From the NCBI GenBank assembly GCA_963854835.1, contig OY978528.1, positions 58,226,761 to 58,290,760 of the forward strand: a stretch of 64,000 bases of DNA, written 5' to 3'. A program made the translations under genes and the position numbers. Below are positions 50,335 through 60,155 of the stretch, piece after piece. The notes below the pieces were generated by a model. That model saw only the letters and a list, made by a program, of their open reading frames with translations, was not told where the DNA came from and did not search any database. The stretch is from Megamerina dolium. Taxonomy: Eukaryota; Arthropoda; Insecta; Diptera; Megamerinidae. The stretch's first letter is position 1, and the number at the start of each line of letters is the position of its first letter.

Positions 50335-51151
50335 TGTCTTGATGAAACAATACTTTCACTTTCGCCAAATACGGCATTTTTTCTTTAATTTCATCAATTA
50401 AACGCTGGAGTAAATTAGCATAACACTCGCCGTTGATTATTTTTCCTTTTTGAAGATAATCAATAAGAATTATCCCACGTGCATCCCAAAAAAACAGACG
50501 TCATAACCTTGCCTGCATATGGAACTCGCTTCGCCTTCTTTGGACACGATTCTCCTCTTTCAGTCCACTGTTTTGACTGCTCCTTTGTCTCTGGTGTAAA
50601 GTGGTGCTCCCATGTCTCATCCATGGTTACGAATCGACGCAAAAACTCGGTTTTATTACTGTGAAACATCGCCAAATACTCTAAAGAAACATCTTCACGC
50701 AAACGCGGCACCCATCTTACACACAGCTTTTTCATCTCCAAATTTTCGGTCAATATACGATGTATAGCACTTTTTGAATTGGTCGACCACTACGGTGTTC
50801 GTCTTGGCAGCTCGTACGACCTCGTTTAAACCCTGTCACCCAATATTTTATGGTCGTAAACGAAGGAACAGACTCCCTCAGAGTAGAATCTAGTTCGGCT
50901 TTAATATTCGTTGGACTGAGATCTTTCAAATGAAAGTATTGAATTACATACCGGTGACTAATTTTTTCCATGTTTACAAATTCACTGAGGACGTTAACTT
51001 TCGATGGGTCCAAAAAAAAATACTAAACAATGTGGCGCCTTGAAACTTAAAACATATGATTTATAAGGTTGCCACTTTTCACCAAAGTAATTTTTTTCAA
51101 ACTACTGCCGCCATCTATATGTCAGATCGGGTAGTTCTGGGACCATTCTCG
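50335..51151 (-). mobile_element. Mariner element, mellifera/irritans-like, one end lost
   Basis: The right end gatcgggtagttctgggacc (51125-51144) matches the 8.3 kb mariner and is followed by TA at 51152-51153. The left side stops inside the coding region just past FHQDNAN, near 50335, so the third catalytic site and the other inverted end are gone. On the minus strand the transposase reads from 51013 downward. Confidence 0.88.
50340..51013 (-). pseudogene. Mariner transposase pseudogene
   Basis: N-terminal domain at 50750-51013: it starts with TTG where ATG is expected, then DPSKVNVLSEFVNMEKISHR, SFTTIKYWVTGFKRGRTS and RSGRP. An internal deletion follows. It resumes in another frame at 50460-50753 with ENLEMKKLCVRWVPR, RRFVTMDETWEHHFTPETK (first aspartate) and KEQSKQWTERGE. 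A further segment YLQKGKIINGECYANLLQRL runs to LFHQDNA (second aspartate). It complements the 8.3 kb copy, which keeps the C-terminal third. No single copy is complete. Confidence 0.85.
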
Positions 51152-51179
51152 TAAATAGAAAGACAAACATTTCAATATC

Positions 51180-51565
51180 TCAACCTTTCAGAAAGCTCGG
51201 CTGCAAAATGAACCTAAGGTCATCTTAGAAATGTAAGACCAACCCCATACATTTTGCAAAACCTACATATTCGATGTCTCCATAAGCTTTCCTACAAAAT
51301 TAATATTTTTGATTAAAATCGATCTTACCACTTCCAGGTTACCCCTAGAGGAGTGAAATATATGACCTACCCCTCTGATTTTATCTCACCAACATTTTCC
51401 TTAAAAATATCTACTCCCTATCTCTAACCCTTGTGGGGACTTTCCTAGAAAATGAGTGTAAAAACACTTGAAAATTTGCAAGTACACCCCTATCAGGATC
51501 TATGTTAATATATCACTGAGTCCCATTCATTTTTGTTCGATATTTTTTTGAATATACTAAGTCCC
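51180..51565 (+). repeat. Family A (copy 6)
   Basis: Units near 51250, 51388 and 51531 (period about 140 bp), with tctccataagctttcctaca, cctatctctaacccttgtgg and ggggactttcctagaaaatg. The retrotransposon fragment starts at the right edge. Confidence 0.55.
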
Positions 51566-52550
51566 TATTGGAAGTCCTAATTGGGAAGGACCTCTCCGCA
51601 CCGTTTAGTACCGAACGGGGTTTCAGACAAGGTGATTCGTTATCGTGCGACTTCTTCAATCTTATTATGGAGAAAATACGAGCTGCTGATCTACGACATA
51701 ATGGCACTATGTTCAACAAAAGTGTCATGCTGTTAGCGTATGCCGACGATATTGTCATAATCGGCATGAACACGCGAGCAGTCAGTGCAGCATTCTCAGA
51801 GTTGGAAAGAGAGTCGCGTCGGATGGGTCTCACGGTGAACGAGGGCAAGACGACAAACAAAGAGTCCCGGCGTCTTGGACATCACGTCACTGTTGAAAAC
51901 TACGCTTTTGAAGTAGTAAGGGACTTTGTCTATCTTGGAACCAGCATTAACAGCAGTAATGACGTTAGCCTGGATATCATGCGTAGGATAACTCTTGCTA
52001 ACAGGTGTTACTTTGGGCTGAGTAAGCAATTGAGAAGTCGAGCCCTCTCTCGAAGAACAAAAACTACACTCTACAAGTCTCTCTCATGCCTGTCCTAACA
52101 TATGGCGCTGAAGCCTGGACAATTTCCACCTCGGATGAGAGAATGCTTGGAGTTTTCGATAGAAAAGTCCTATGCAAAATCTTTGGACCTATTTGCGTTG
52201 GTGGCGAGTACCGAATAAGGTACAACCATGAGCTGTACGAGCTGTATGCCGATATTGACGTAGTAAAGCGCATCAAAATCCAGCGGCTGCGCTGGCTAGG
52301 TCATGTCGAGCGAATGGAAGAACACGCTCCAACTAAGAAGGTGTTATATTCGGAACCCGCTGGAGGACGACGCAGAAGAGGAAGACCTAATCTGCGGTGG
52401 AAGGACCAAGAACTGGAGAACCTGACGGCGCTTGGAATTTCTAACTGGCGCCAGCTAGCAAAGAACAGAGATGGCTGGCGAAGCACGTTATTTTCGGCCT
52501 AAATCGATATTCGGTTGTTATGGCCACATAAGTAAGTAAAGTAAGTAAGT
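51566..52550 (+). mobile_element. Non-LTR retrotransposon, 5' truncated, RTE/Jockey-like
   Basis: Begins inside the reverse transcriptase just before motif B and extends to the 3' end, ttcggttgttatggccacat plus a (TAAG)n-type tail at 52529-52548. No endonuclease domain remains. A simple-repeat tail instead of poly-A fits RTE-type elements; the clade is not settled. The same 3' end occurs at 6.5, 15.4 and 43.0 kb, so this family has been active in this genome. Confidence 0.88.
51568..52502 (+). pseudogene. Reverse transcriptase, partial and frameshifted
   Basis: Copies element RNA into DNA at the target site. The first frame (51568-52098) opens with TTG. It has motif B GFRQGDSLSCDFFNLIMEK, the catalytic box YADDIVIIG near codon 58, NEGKT with a short deletion after it, then the thumb-like DFVYLGTSINSSNDVSLDI and NRCYFGLSKQLRSRALSRR. 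A 2-base loss near 52085 shifts the frame; it continues at 52086 (MPVLTYGAEAWTISTSDERM) through RLRWLGHVERMEE, GGRRRRGRPNLRWKD and NWRQLAKNRDGWRS to the stop at 52500-52502. The upstream part of the enzyme is absent. Confidence 0.88.
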
Positions 52551-52772
52551 CCCTAAGATAGAGATGTAATCTTAATTGAAGGGAAATAAATAATAATTTT
52601 ATTTTTACTCAAAAATGTGAAACAAATCAATAAGTAGTTATAAAAAAATTAAATAAAAAAAAATCAAATCAAATAAAAACTAAATTTATTAAAAAAATTT
52701 ATGATCCTGGTCAATTCTCCTTGAAGGGGGCGGGTTTTGGTCAAAAATCAAAACTATGAAACTTTGAAAAAA

Positions 52773-52934
52773 ATGAATTTGATTATTTTCTTCCTACTTT
52801 ACATGAGTTTAACTGACGTTCTGGCCAAATCTCCTCATTCTCCTCTAAAGAACATCGTTAAATCTCATATTGGCGCGTATTCAACTATCGCAGCCTTAAG
52901 CAAATATGAAGGACTATATACGAATTTCTCTTAG
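52773..52934 (+). CDS. Candidate small secreted peptide, 53 aa
   Basis: ATG at 52773 preceded by gaaaaaa, a good fly start context. The first 18 residues (MNLIIFFLLYMSLTDVLA) look like a signal peptide, with a short hydrophobic core at 3-12 and a plausible cleavage after Ala18 (V at -3, A at -1). The remaining 35 residues have no cysteine, several lysines and an amphipathic middle (LKNIVKSHIGAYSTIAAL), ending TNFS at TAG 52932-52934. An in-frame TTG extends the frame upstream to 52737, but the ATG gives the signal peptide. No family recognised. A TATA-like word is at 52636-52642 and no close AATAAA was seen. It might be a secreted fly peptide or a chance ORF in AT-rich DNA. Confidence 0.35.
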   Translation: MNLIIFFLLYMSLTDVLAKSPHSPLKNIVKSHIGAYSTIAALSKYEGLYTNFS

Positions 52935-53879
52935 AAATTTTAGAATTACTTAAAGTTCTATGTTTTATGAAGTAAACACTTCATCATAAACCGAAGAGAC
53001 AATCTAAACATATTCCATTCACCACATGTTTGCAATGCACCACTTGTTTTTAATCCATATATCTTCAAACACGAACTATGCATAAGTACCTATATAATCT
53101 TACCCGGACTTCTTATATGTTCATGATTTGTTTAAATATTTTATAATTATTGACATTATAAATATGAACGTTTTTTTTTTTTTTCATTATTTTCTACTTA
53201 ATAATTATATATGAATATAGACTAGTAGTATATCCGCATAAATATGAATATTGTTTATTATATTTATATTGAATTACAATAGCACAACACAACCACAACA
53301 ACAAGAGTGAGGCATATGTGACCATATGTCTAAGCAATCATATGAATGGGAGTATGTAATAATCGTTCATATATGTATGTAGGTCTGCATTATATATCGC
53401 ATGCACATATTCACGTGCATGTAAATATGTATGCATGTATTTTCAACATTTATGCAATTGTGCCGCTTGTCTACAATTTAAATTTATTATTTAGCGGATG
53501 TTTAATTGTATCTATTTAATTTTGTTGCTATACGTTTAATTGTTGTTATTTGAAATATATTGTTATTGTTGTTGTTTGTTTTTTCACTTTCCCTCTCTGT
53601 CCATACACTTAATTCAAATGAATTTAATTTTTTTTTTTTTTTTGCTGTACAATTATTACATATTACTTTGCATATACTTTATTTCTTTTGAATGTACCCA
53701 AATGTCATGAAAAAAAAACTTGTGACGATGCACAGTGTTACAGTATCATATTATTTGTGAACAAAAAATTTGAAAAGTGAAGCGATATCAATTAAATTTG
53801 TTGCTACTTTAAATTATTGAATTAAAAATAATTTTCTTGTGAAACTTTATTAAATCTTGTTATAAATTCATAAACTTCA
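52935..53879. other. AT-rich noncoding stretch
   Basis: No gene recognised. T-rich runs at 53169-53184 and 53628-53643; GTT-rich words near 53560-53580. Confidence 0.45.
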
Positions 53880-54325
53880 GGAATTTAGTGGTCGTTACGT
53901 ACACAACATAATACCACGTGAATACCTGCCTTGACGGCCTATCTTACAGCGCTCTGAGCACCGCGTATCAAAACAATACGTTGATAAGCGTCCCGTAGAA
54001 CTAGAAGGCTTCTAGTCTTACGGTACCAATTGGAGTACGTGAATGGCCGTTCCAACCTCGTTCATGAGAATCGAGGTCTATCTAACATCTTTGCTGTTGT
54101 ATGGGTCCCAGCACCCGGTTGCAATGGTGTTCTATACGTAGCAACATGCTCTACCCACGTACGTTTGGGTTTTAACCGCGACCAAGCAAAGATCCAACAC
54201 ATTCATGTAACACTCATACATAAAAATAATAACGCAAAACAAACGGTACCAATAAGTCCACAGGAGGCGTTTTGTTTTATCGCAAGCGAATGGCTGTACC
54301 TCGACTAACAGTAAGATCATATTTT
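53880..54325. other. GC-richer island with near-palindrome, unassigned
   Basis: This stretch is visibly richer in G and C than its surroundings. It contains a near-palindrome: ccgtagaactagaag (53993-54007) and cttctagtcttacgg (54009-54023) pair at 13 of 15 positions around a one-base centre. A plus-strand frame of about 110 codons is open from about 53989 to the stop at 54306-54308 (VWVPAPGCNGVLYVATCSTH inside), without a convincing ATG. No domain recognised on either strand. It might be a fragment of a host gene or of an unrecognised element. Confidence 0.3.
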
Positions 54326-55525
54326 TCCACCCAGGCTAGAAAGGGCTTGCCACACGCACTTTAAATCTTTATAATATCAATTAAAATGACACAGCTGAAA
54401 AAATTGATACTGAATATATTTTTAGACTGTGCCTCACAATTCTCGCAAATGCAAACTGATCATACTCTATTGACGACTTTAAGAGTTTGCAGTAAATAGC
54501 TGTCATTGTTGCATGGCAAATGTCATTAGAATAATTAAAAACAAAAACGCGTTCTTGAGGATATAAGTGGAATGAATCTCTTTTATCTTTTTATTGCCTT
54601 TTTCAAAAAGAATCTGGAAATAAATTCAACTGTAAGATTGTGAACTTCTAAATATTTTTATATGCATTATTCTTGAAGCAATTGTGTATTACAATATTGT
54701 GCAATGTTGTTGTTTTTTGTTGTAATATCCCTGTTATAATTGTTGTTGTTCTAATATCACCACTATAATATAACTATTACTATAATGTTATTTTGTAGCC
54801 TCTATAAAGTACTTTATAAATGCTGAAACAGCTTCGAGCAGGGTTATAATTTCTCAGGCAACAGTGTTGTTATTGTTGCTTTTGTCGAAGCATCGCCACC
54901 TGTAAATAATTTTTATTTAGATTTATTGAGGTAAGTGTCATGCAACTCTTTTTGGTCAACAATAAAACACTGTACAGCGTTTGTTGCATTCAAGCGCTAA
55001 CAAATAGGCAGAGCTTCATAAGCTAGCACATATAGAAGTGGATGTAGACATGCATATGTATATTACACACCGGAGAATAGTAATTAAACTAAATTTAAAT
55101 TATATATAATGTTTTAGTTTTTGTTGAAGTTTTTATTTTATTTTTCATTATATTTTATTTTTAATTTACACACATTCTCGCCATATACTCTATAAGTGTG
55201 TCACTCACTTTGTTTCGTAGTGCGGGAGAGTAGTTTTGACATGTACTGTATATATTATATATACGATTATGTGATTTTCTTTTTCTCATTATTTTCCCCC
55301 ATTGTGTACATTTTGTTGTAATTATAATAATATGAATTAATAGAGAACAATAAAAAACTGAACTACTGCACTGATAGGAAGGCATGACTACCTTATGTAT
55401 ATTGCTTGCGGGGATTGTGTACATCGCTATTCCCCTGCTACATATAATATATTGTAGAGGTACCGTATGTTATATTGCGATGGTGGTAATAATGATGGTG
55501 ACGGCGTCAGCATCTAACAAAATGA
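54326..55525. other. AT-rich noncoding stretch
   Basis: No gene recognised. GTT-type words near 54705-54750. Confidence 0.45.
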
Positions 55526-56574
55526 ACAGTCTGTTCACTAAAGAACGATCATCTGTTACACCCGGTGTAATGATGACACATGACGTTACATGCATCAGCT
55601 GATTTTGTGTAACTGTTGTGAAGTTTAAGAATTCACTTTTATACAAGTTTTGTGAAAGTATTTAATTATTTGAGCTGTCTTTGCAATGAGCGCTATATAT
55701 ATAAAATATGGTTTGAAGCACACTTCTTGACGAAGAATCCCCAAGGGCCAAAATGGACCGCAGACCAGACCGCCAATTATATGGTGGTGACGCGTGCTTT
55801 TGTTACGAGATGGTCGAACTGCTGCAAATATTGACGAAGAGCCAGGCAGAGGTCCAAAACGGACGACTTCGCAGCGGGAGGATAGGGTAGTTGCCGATAT
55901 TTTTTCAAAATATCCTTCAATTACCTTAAGAGGAACACAAAAAATAACGTACCGATCATTGAATAGATATATCACTAAATACGATAAGAAAAAGTCTTCA
56001 AGATAATAACAAAGTTTACAATAGTGTACGGGACAAACCACTATTATCACAAAAACATATAGAAAAACGCTTGCACTGGGCAAAGAAAATATTAATCCTG
56101 ACTGGACTATAATCATGTTCCCCGATGAATCTTCTTATTGGTTAAACAAGGGAATAAATGAAACGTGTTTGGTCAGAAAAATGTATTGAAATTGTGCAGA
56201 GAACTGTAAGCACCCTGCCAAGGTACATGGTTATGGCGATTTTTCTGCAAAGGGTTTTAGAGTTTTAACATGCTTTACATCATCAAAAATGTTAATACTT
56301 TACCAAAAAAGCTTATTACCATCTGCACGGAAGCTGTAAAAAAAAAAATGGCGTCTGGGAACTGCAGAAGGATAACGATCCAAAGCATCGAAGTCGCCTA
56401 TGTGCTGAGTGGAAAAAAAATATATCGAAAATGTTTGCGCTCTAATGAAGCAAAAGATTCCAAAAAAAAAAACTGCACTGAAAACTAGCTTTTTACGTTC
56501 GATACAAACGTTTTTTTTTTTTTTAATTATTTATTTTCTTTTTATGGGTGATCGTTATTTAGTGAACAGACTGT
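55526..56574 (+). mobile_element. Tc1-like transposon with inverted ends, decayed
   Basis: Ends pair over about 30 bp: left acagtctgttcactaaagaa, right ttatttagtgaacagactgt, extending into cgatca. A right-flank TA is plausible at 56574-56575; the left flank shows aa instead. The coding relic spans about 55690-56510. A poly-T run at 56511-56524 precedes the right end. Confidence 0.85.
55690..56490 (+). pseudogene. Tc1-like transposase pseudogene
   Basis: Recognisable pieces in order: EPGRGPKRTTSQREDRVVAD with SKYPSITLRGTQ (second DNA-binding part, 55830-55935); ALGKENINPDWTIIMF (56072-56118); PDESSYWLNKGINET (first catalytic Asp, 56121-56165); HPAKVHGYGDFSAKGFRVL; then LLPSARKL, KKKWRLGTAE and, in a shifted frame, LQKDNDPKHRSRLCAEWKK (second Asp, near 56363-56415). 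IENVCALMKQKI near 56428 corresponds to the usual PIENVWALMK, the third acidic site, but the segment before it is deleted. Several frameshifts and stops. Confidence 0.82.
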
Positions 56575-58184
56575 ATATCGTATATGTACGTATATGCAAC
56601 ATTTTTATTATTACTACCTCTTGTACTGTATAATTTCTACTTAACAGGAGGATGTGATGCAATATCGTTAAGCTGTTATTGTTATTGTAGTTGCTATTCT
56701 TATTATTATTATTATTATTAATATTATTTTTATTATTGCTACTGCAACAAGAGGCAACTAAAGCGTTGACGACGCGTTGCCAACCTTAACAACATTTATG
56801 TATTGTTACTGATTTCATTTAACTAATAAGCAGAAAAACAAACACGTGTTGAAAGGAGAAAAAAAATATAATAAAAAAAAATATTTCACAAAAAGAAACG
56901 AATATTTGCTATATGCAAGCTGATTGTTTTTTTTTTTTTTTCTTCAAGCAACAAAGTGACGACGCTATAGCATAAGCAAATGCTGTGTTTTTGTACGTAT
57001 GCATATGACGTTGACGGCTGTAGTGGCACCTGATGCAATTAACACAAATAATTTATTACAATTTATTAAAATTGAAAGATTAAGAAACAACAACAAATTG
57101 GAATATCAGAAGGAGAGGAAGGAAATATACAAAAATAACAACAACAGAGGCATAAATTACACAAAGAGAGTAAAATTTTATTTATACAAATACTAGTATA
57201 CCTACTCGTGTGACCATAATCCGCCAGATACTGTTGCAAGCGTTTGAGAAATTATATTTTCTCAATTTGGCAGCAAAGAAATTCTCAAATAATTTTCAAA
57301 ACACCGAAACAAATGTTGAATTTCCATATTCGAAATAAACTTTGTAAGAACCTGGGCGGGTGTTTGGGATAAATGTTGAGGCAGGAGGATTAATATGTGT
57401 CGGCTATAAATGTATGCTGGGCATATATATACCAACACATACATACTTACATAGAGCAACACCATCATCCTCTACCTTCACTGCTATTATTATGATAATA
57501 TCTATACAACTAAGTAGTTATTGCAATTAAATAGTCTCTTGTGTTTTATTTTTTTATTTTTTGATTTGTAATTAAATGAATATACGTACATACAATACTA
57601 ACGATAAAAATCCGTCATTTCTAAAATTTGCATATAAATTAAACGAATAGAAAAAAACAAACTTCATAAATAACAAAATACGCATAGCTATATTCATTAA
57701 ATTCAAATGTGAATAGAGGGAGAAATATATTCATAATAAATAGTTACATACAATAATAATATCTACAAAAATTACAATGGAAAGAAATTAAATAAAACGA
57801 TAAATTATAAATTTGCAACAATAGGAATTTTTCTTTATTATTTATTTACACACAAAAATGGGTAAATAATAAAAATACAATAACGATTGTAAATAAGAAA
57901 TTTATAATACGAGTAAATGGAAAATTGTTTTCAATTTTCTAAAGTTGAATTGAGCTCAAGTTGTTCGTTATTATGAGAATGTCAAAAGATACTGAATTTT
58001 GAAGACAAGTGGCATCGCTAAAGGTGCCTTTTGACATATGCCAATACTCGACGGTAATGTCATCTTCCTTCTCTGAATTTAACAAATGAATATTTCTTGA
58101 AACACGGACGCGATTTTCGTATGGAAAAAATTTGAAAAAAGTCTATGTTTCATAATCACCTCGCTAGTACGTTTCAAAATCTTA
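56575..58184. other. AT-rich noncoding stretch
   Basis: Short TTA run at 56697-56725 and poly-T at 56927-56941. The part 57930-58184, downstream of the candidate exon on the minus strand, is less AT-rich and may be its 3' untranslated region. Nothing else recognised. Confidence 0.35.
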
Positions 58185-58412
58185 TCAAATAATTATCAAC
58201 CATGGGAATAAAAATTGAGCGTCGAAAAAAAGTTGCTGCCATTGTGCTTCTAAGATAAAACCAATCTTATTTGCTTCTTCCTCAGCTAATTTGAAGATAC
58301 TTTTAAAATTTTCTTCCGCTTCTTGGCGCATATCAGTTAGTTTTGTATACACATTTTCGGCATAATCTAAACAACGGATGAGATGATACTTTCTTCCTAC
58401 GATTTGCACTAA
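58185..58412 (-). CDS. Candidate terminal coding exon (hypothetical)
   Basis: Minus-strand frame of about 75 codons with normal amino-acid composition, reading LVQIVGRKYHLIRCLDYAEN, then KLTDMRQEAEENFKSIFKLA, then EEEANKIGFILEAQWQQLFF and a hydrophobic end FLFPWLIII, with the stop at 58185-58187. The region from about residue 25 to 50 could form a helix or coiled coil. No ATG opens it. Directly upstream is cctatttttag, a good splice acceptor, and an in-frame TAG lies in that acceptor, so it would have to be a spliced exon. An ITm element is inserted at 58429, about 18 bp upstream of the acceptor, where the branch point should be. Family unknown. It could be a pseudogene exon or chance. Confidence 0.3.
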   Translation of the reverse strand, partial: LVQIVGRKYHLIRCLDYAENVYTKLTDMRQEAEENFKSIFKLAEEEANKIGFILEAQWQQLFFDAQFLFPWLIII

Positions 58413-58430
58413 CTAAAAATAGGCTTAATA

Positions 58431-59351
58431 AAGGGTTTTCCATTAGGGACATGACAATTTCGTATCTTTATATGAACGCACCCTTAAACTTTTTTAATCA
58501 ACTGTCAATGTCAAAACGTTAGCTAAAGTCAACATTTTCATCATGGTAAAGTTCACGAACCAGCAACGTTTGGAAATTATTAAAAATTACTACCGAAATT
58601 CTAATTCGGTAGTCGCAACTTTAAGAGCGAAAAATCATCTTCAGCGATGGAGCTCATTTCTGGCTCAATGGCTTTGTCAATAAGCAAAATATGCGTTATT
58701 GGTCAGCAATAAACCCACAAGTGCTTCTTGAGACACCGTTGCAGCGGCTAAAAGTTTCTGTTTGGTGCGGTTTTCAAGCCGGAAGTGTGATTGGGCCGTA
58801 TTTTTTCGTGGATGAAAACGATGTTACCGTCAATGGAGACCGCTATCGTGCTATGTTGGAAGATTATTTGTGGCCAGAATTGGATGAACTTGACATCAGT
58901 TTCAACAAGACGGTGCCACTAGCCACACAGCACACGTCACAATCGATTTATTGCAAGGCAAATTCGGTGAACGTGTTATCTCGAGAAATGGTCCGGTCGA
59001 ATGGCCGCCTCGTTCATGCGATCTAACACCATTGGATTTCTTTTTATAGGGCTTTATCAAGCCCTATGCTTGGTCTATGCCAACAAGCCAGCAACTTTAG
59101 ACGAGCTCAAAGACAACATCCAACGCGAATTGCCGACGTTCCGGTCGAAATGTGTGCTAGAGTGGTGGAAAATTGGGTCCAAAGAACCGACCGCTGTAAA
59201 CGGGCTCGTGGTGGTCATATTACCGAAATCAGATTTCATTCATAAAACGTAATGCTTGCAATATATCCACAATAAATTTGAACTCAATATCTCAAATATT
59301 TCTGTGTTTTATTAATAGATGAAATTGTTATGTCCCTAATGGAAAACCCTT
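58431..59351 (+). mobile_element. IS630-Tc1-mariner element, DLTPLD-type lineage, with intact ends
   Basis: 921 bp between TA at 58429-58430 and 59352-59353. The terminal inverted repeats are about 30 bp with one or two differences: left aagggttttccattagggac, right gtccctaatggaaaaccctt. Its ends differ from those of the 30.7 kb element, so the two are separate families of the same lineage. The coding relic runs from ATG 58543 to about 59252. Confidence 0.92.
58543..59252 (+). pseudogene. ITm transposase pseudogene
   Basis: Starts MVKFTNQQRLEIIKNYYRNS and then loses most of the N-terminal domain. The catalytic domain resumes with IIFSDGAHFWLNGFVNKQN, where the family has SDEAHF, so the residue after the first Asp is changed. 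Next come VSVWCGFQAGSVIGPYFFVD and NGDRYRAMLEDYLWPELDEL. A frameshift precedes QQDGATSHTAHVTIDLLQ (near 58904). CDLTPLDFFL (near 59017-59046) is followed by TAG in place of Trp, and later frames are scrambled. The spacing from the Asp of QQD to the last Asp of LTPLD is 41 residues. That spacing resembles the DD41D signature reported for rosa-type elements, but I have not aligned it. Confidence 0.85.
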
Positions 59352-59579
59352 TAGTTGTAAGTGCAACTATAAATTGGGATTGTGTAATTGACGCGAGTAG
59401 CACTTGAGGGTTCGTTCCATCCCTAATAATACTTTTATCAAACTGTTCATAGAGGTCAAAAAATAGCTATAGCGCATAGCACATCCAAAATTCTATAATA
59501 AATCAATACCGATCAAATACGAGCTCACAAACGCGAACAAAAAGAGCAAAAGCGATTGAGTTTTTTTTTTTTTTAATAA

Positions 59580-59905
59580 TGTTATTTTTACAGTCACAGC
59601 GCTTTTCCTCTGGAAACCTTAAAAGAAAGTCGCTATTGTATCTTCTCGCAACGAAATGAATTACTTTACGCTTCAACACACTTGAGAAATAAAGCAAAAA
59701 GTTCGTGTGAGACTGGCATATTAGTGGACAACACCTACGGTTCGCGTCATCGTACGATGCGCACTGCCGACAATGTGACTGTCGTAGCCAAAAGTATGTG
59801 ACGCAGTCCTGGAACATCGACATTAACAACGCATTTTTATGACCGGAAACTGAAGTCATGGACTTGGACGATTTTTGGTTTCAGCAATAGCGGGAAAGTA
59901 GGCTT
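59580..59905 (+). mobile_element. ITm transposase fragment with internal deletion
   Basis: Reads on the plus strand as YGSRHRTMRTADNVTVVAKS (59740-59800), matching the GRxRTVRTAENV segment between the two N-terminal DNA-binding parts. It then joins abruptly to a segment ending MDLDDFWFQQ near 59859-59889, which normally precedes the second catalytic Asp. Ends are not visible. It is a third lineage of the same transposase group. Confidence 0.65.
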
Positions 59906-60155
59906 AGATCGCAGCGAAGGGGGACAGGTATTTGTTAGTTCATATATTAAATATAAAATAAATTAAATAAAAATAAAAATAAATGAAAATATGTCAATTA
60001 AAATATTTCAGAGGGGAGAGGTCTTCTCGGTTTCAACCCCCAAAACTCCACCCTAAATCCGCCACTAAGTACAATATTTAGGCGAAATATTTTTCATAGA
60101 CGAATACTTAATTTTAAAATGCCAGACAATGTAAAGCGATTAAAATCAATTCATA

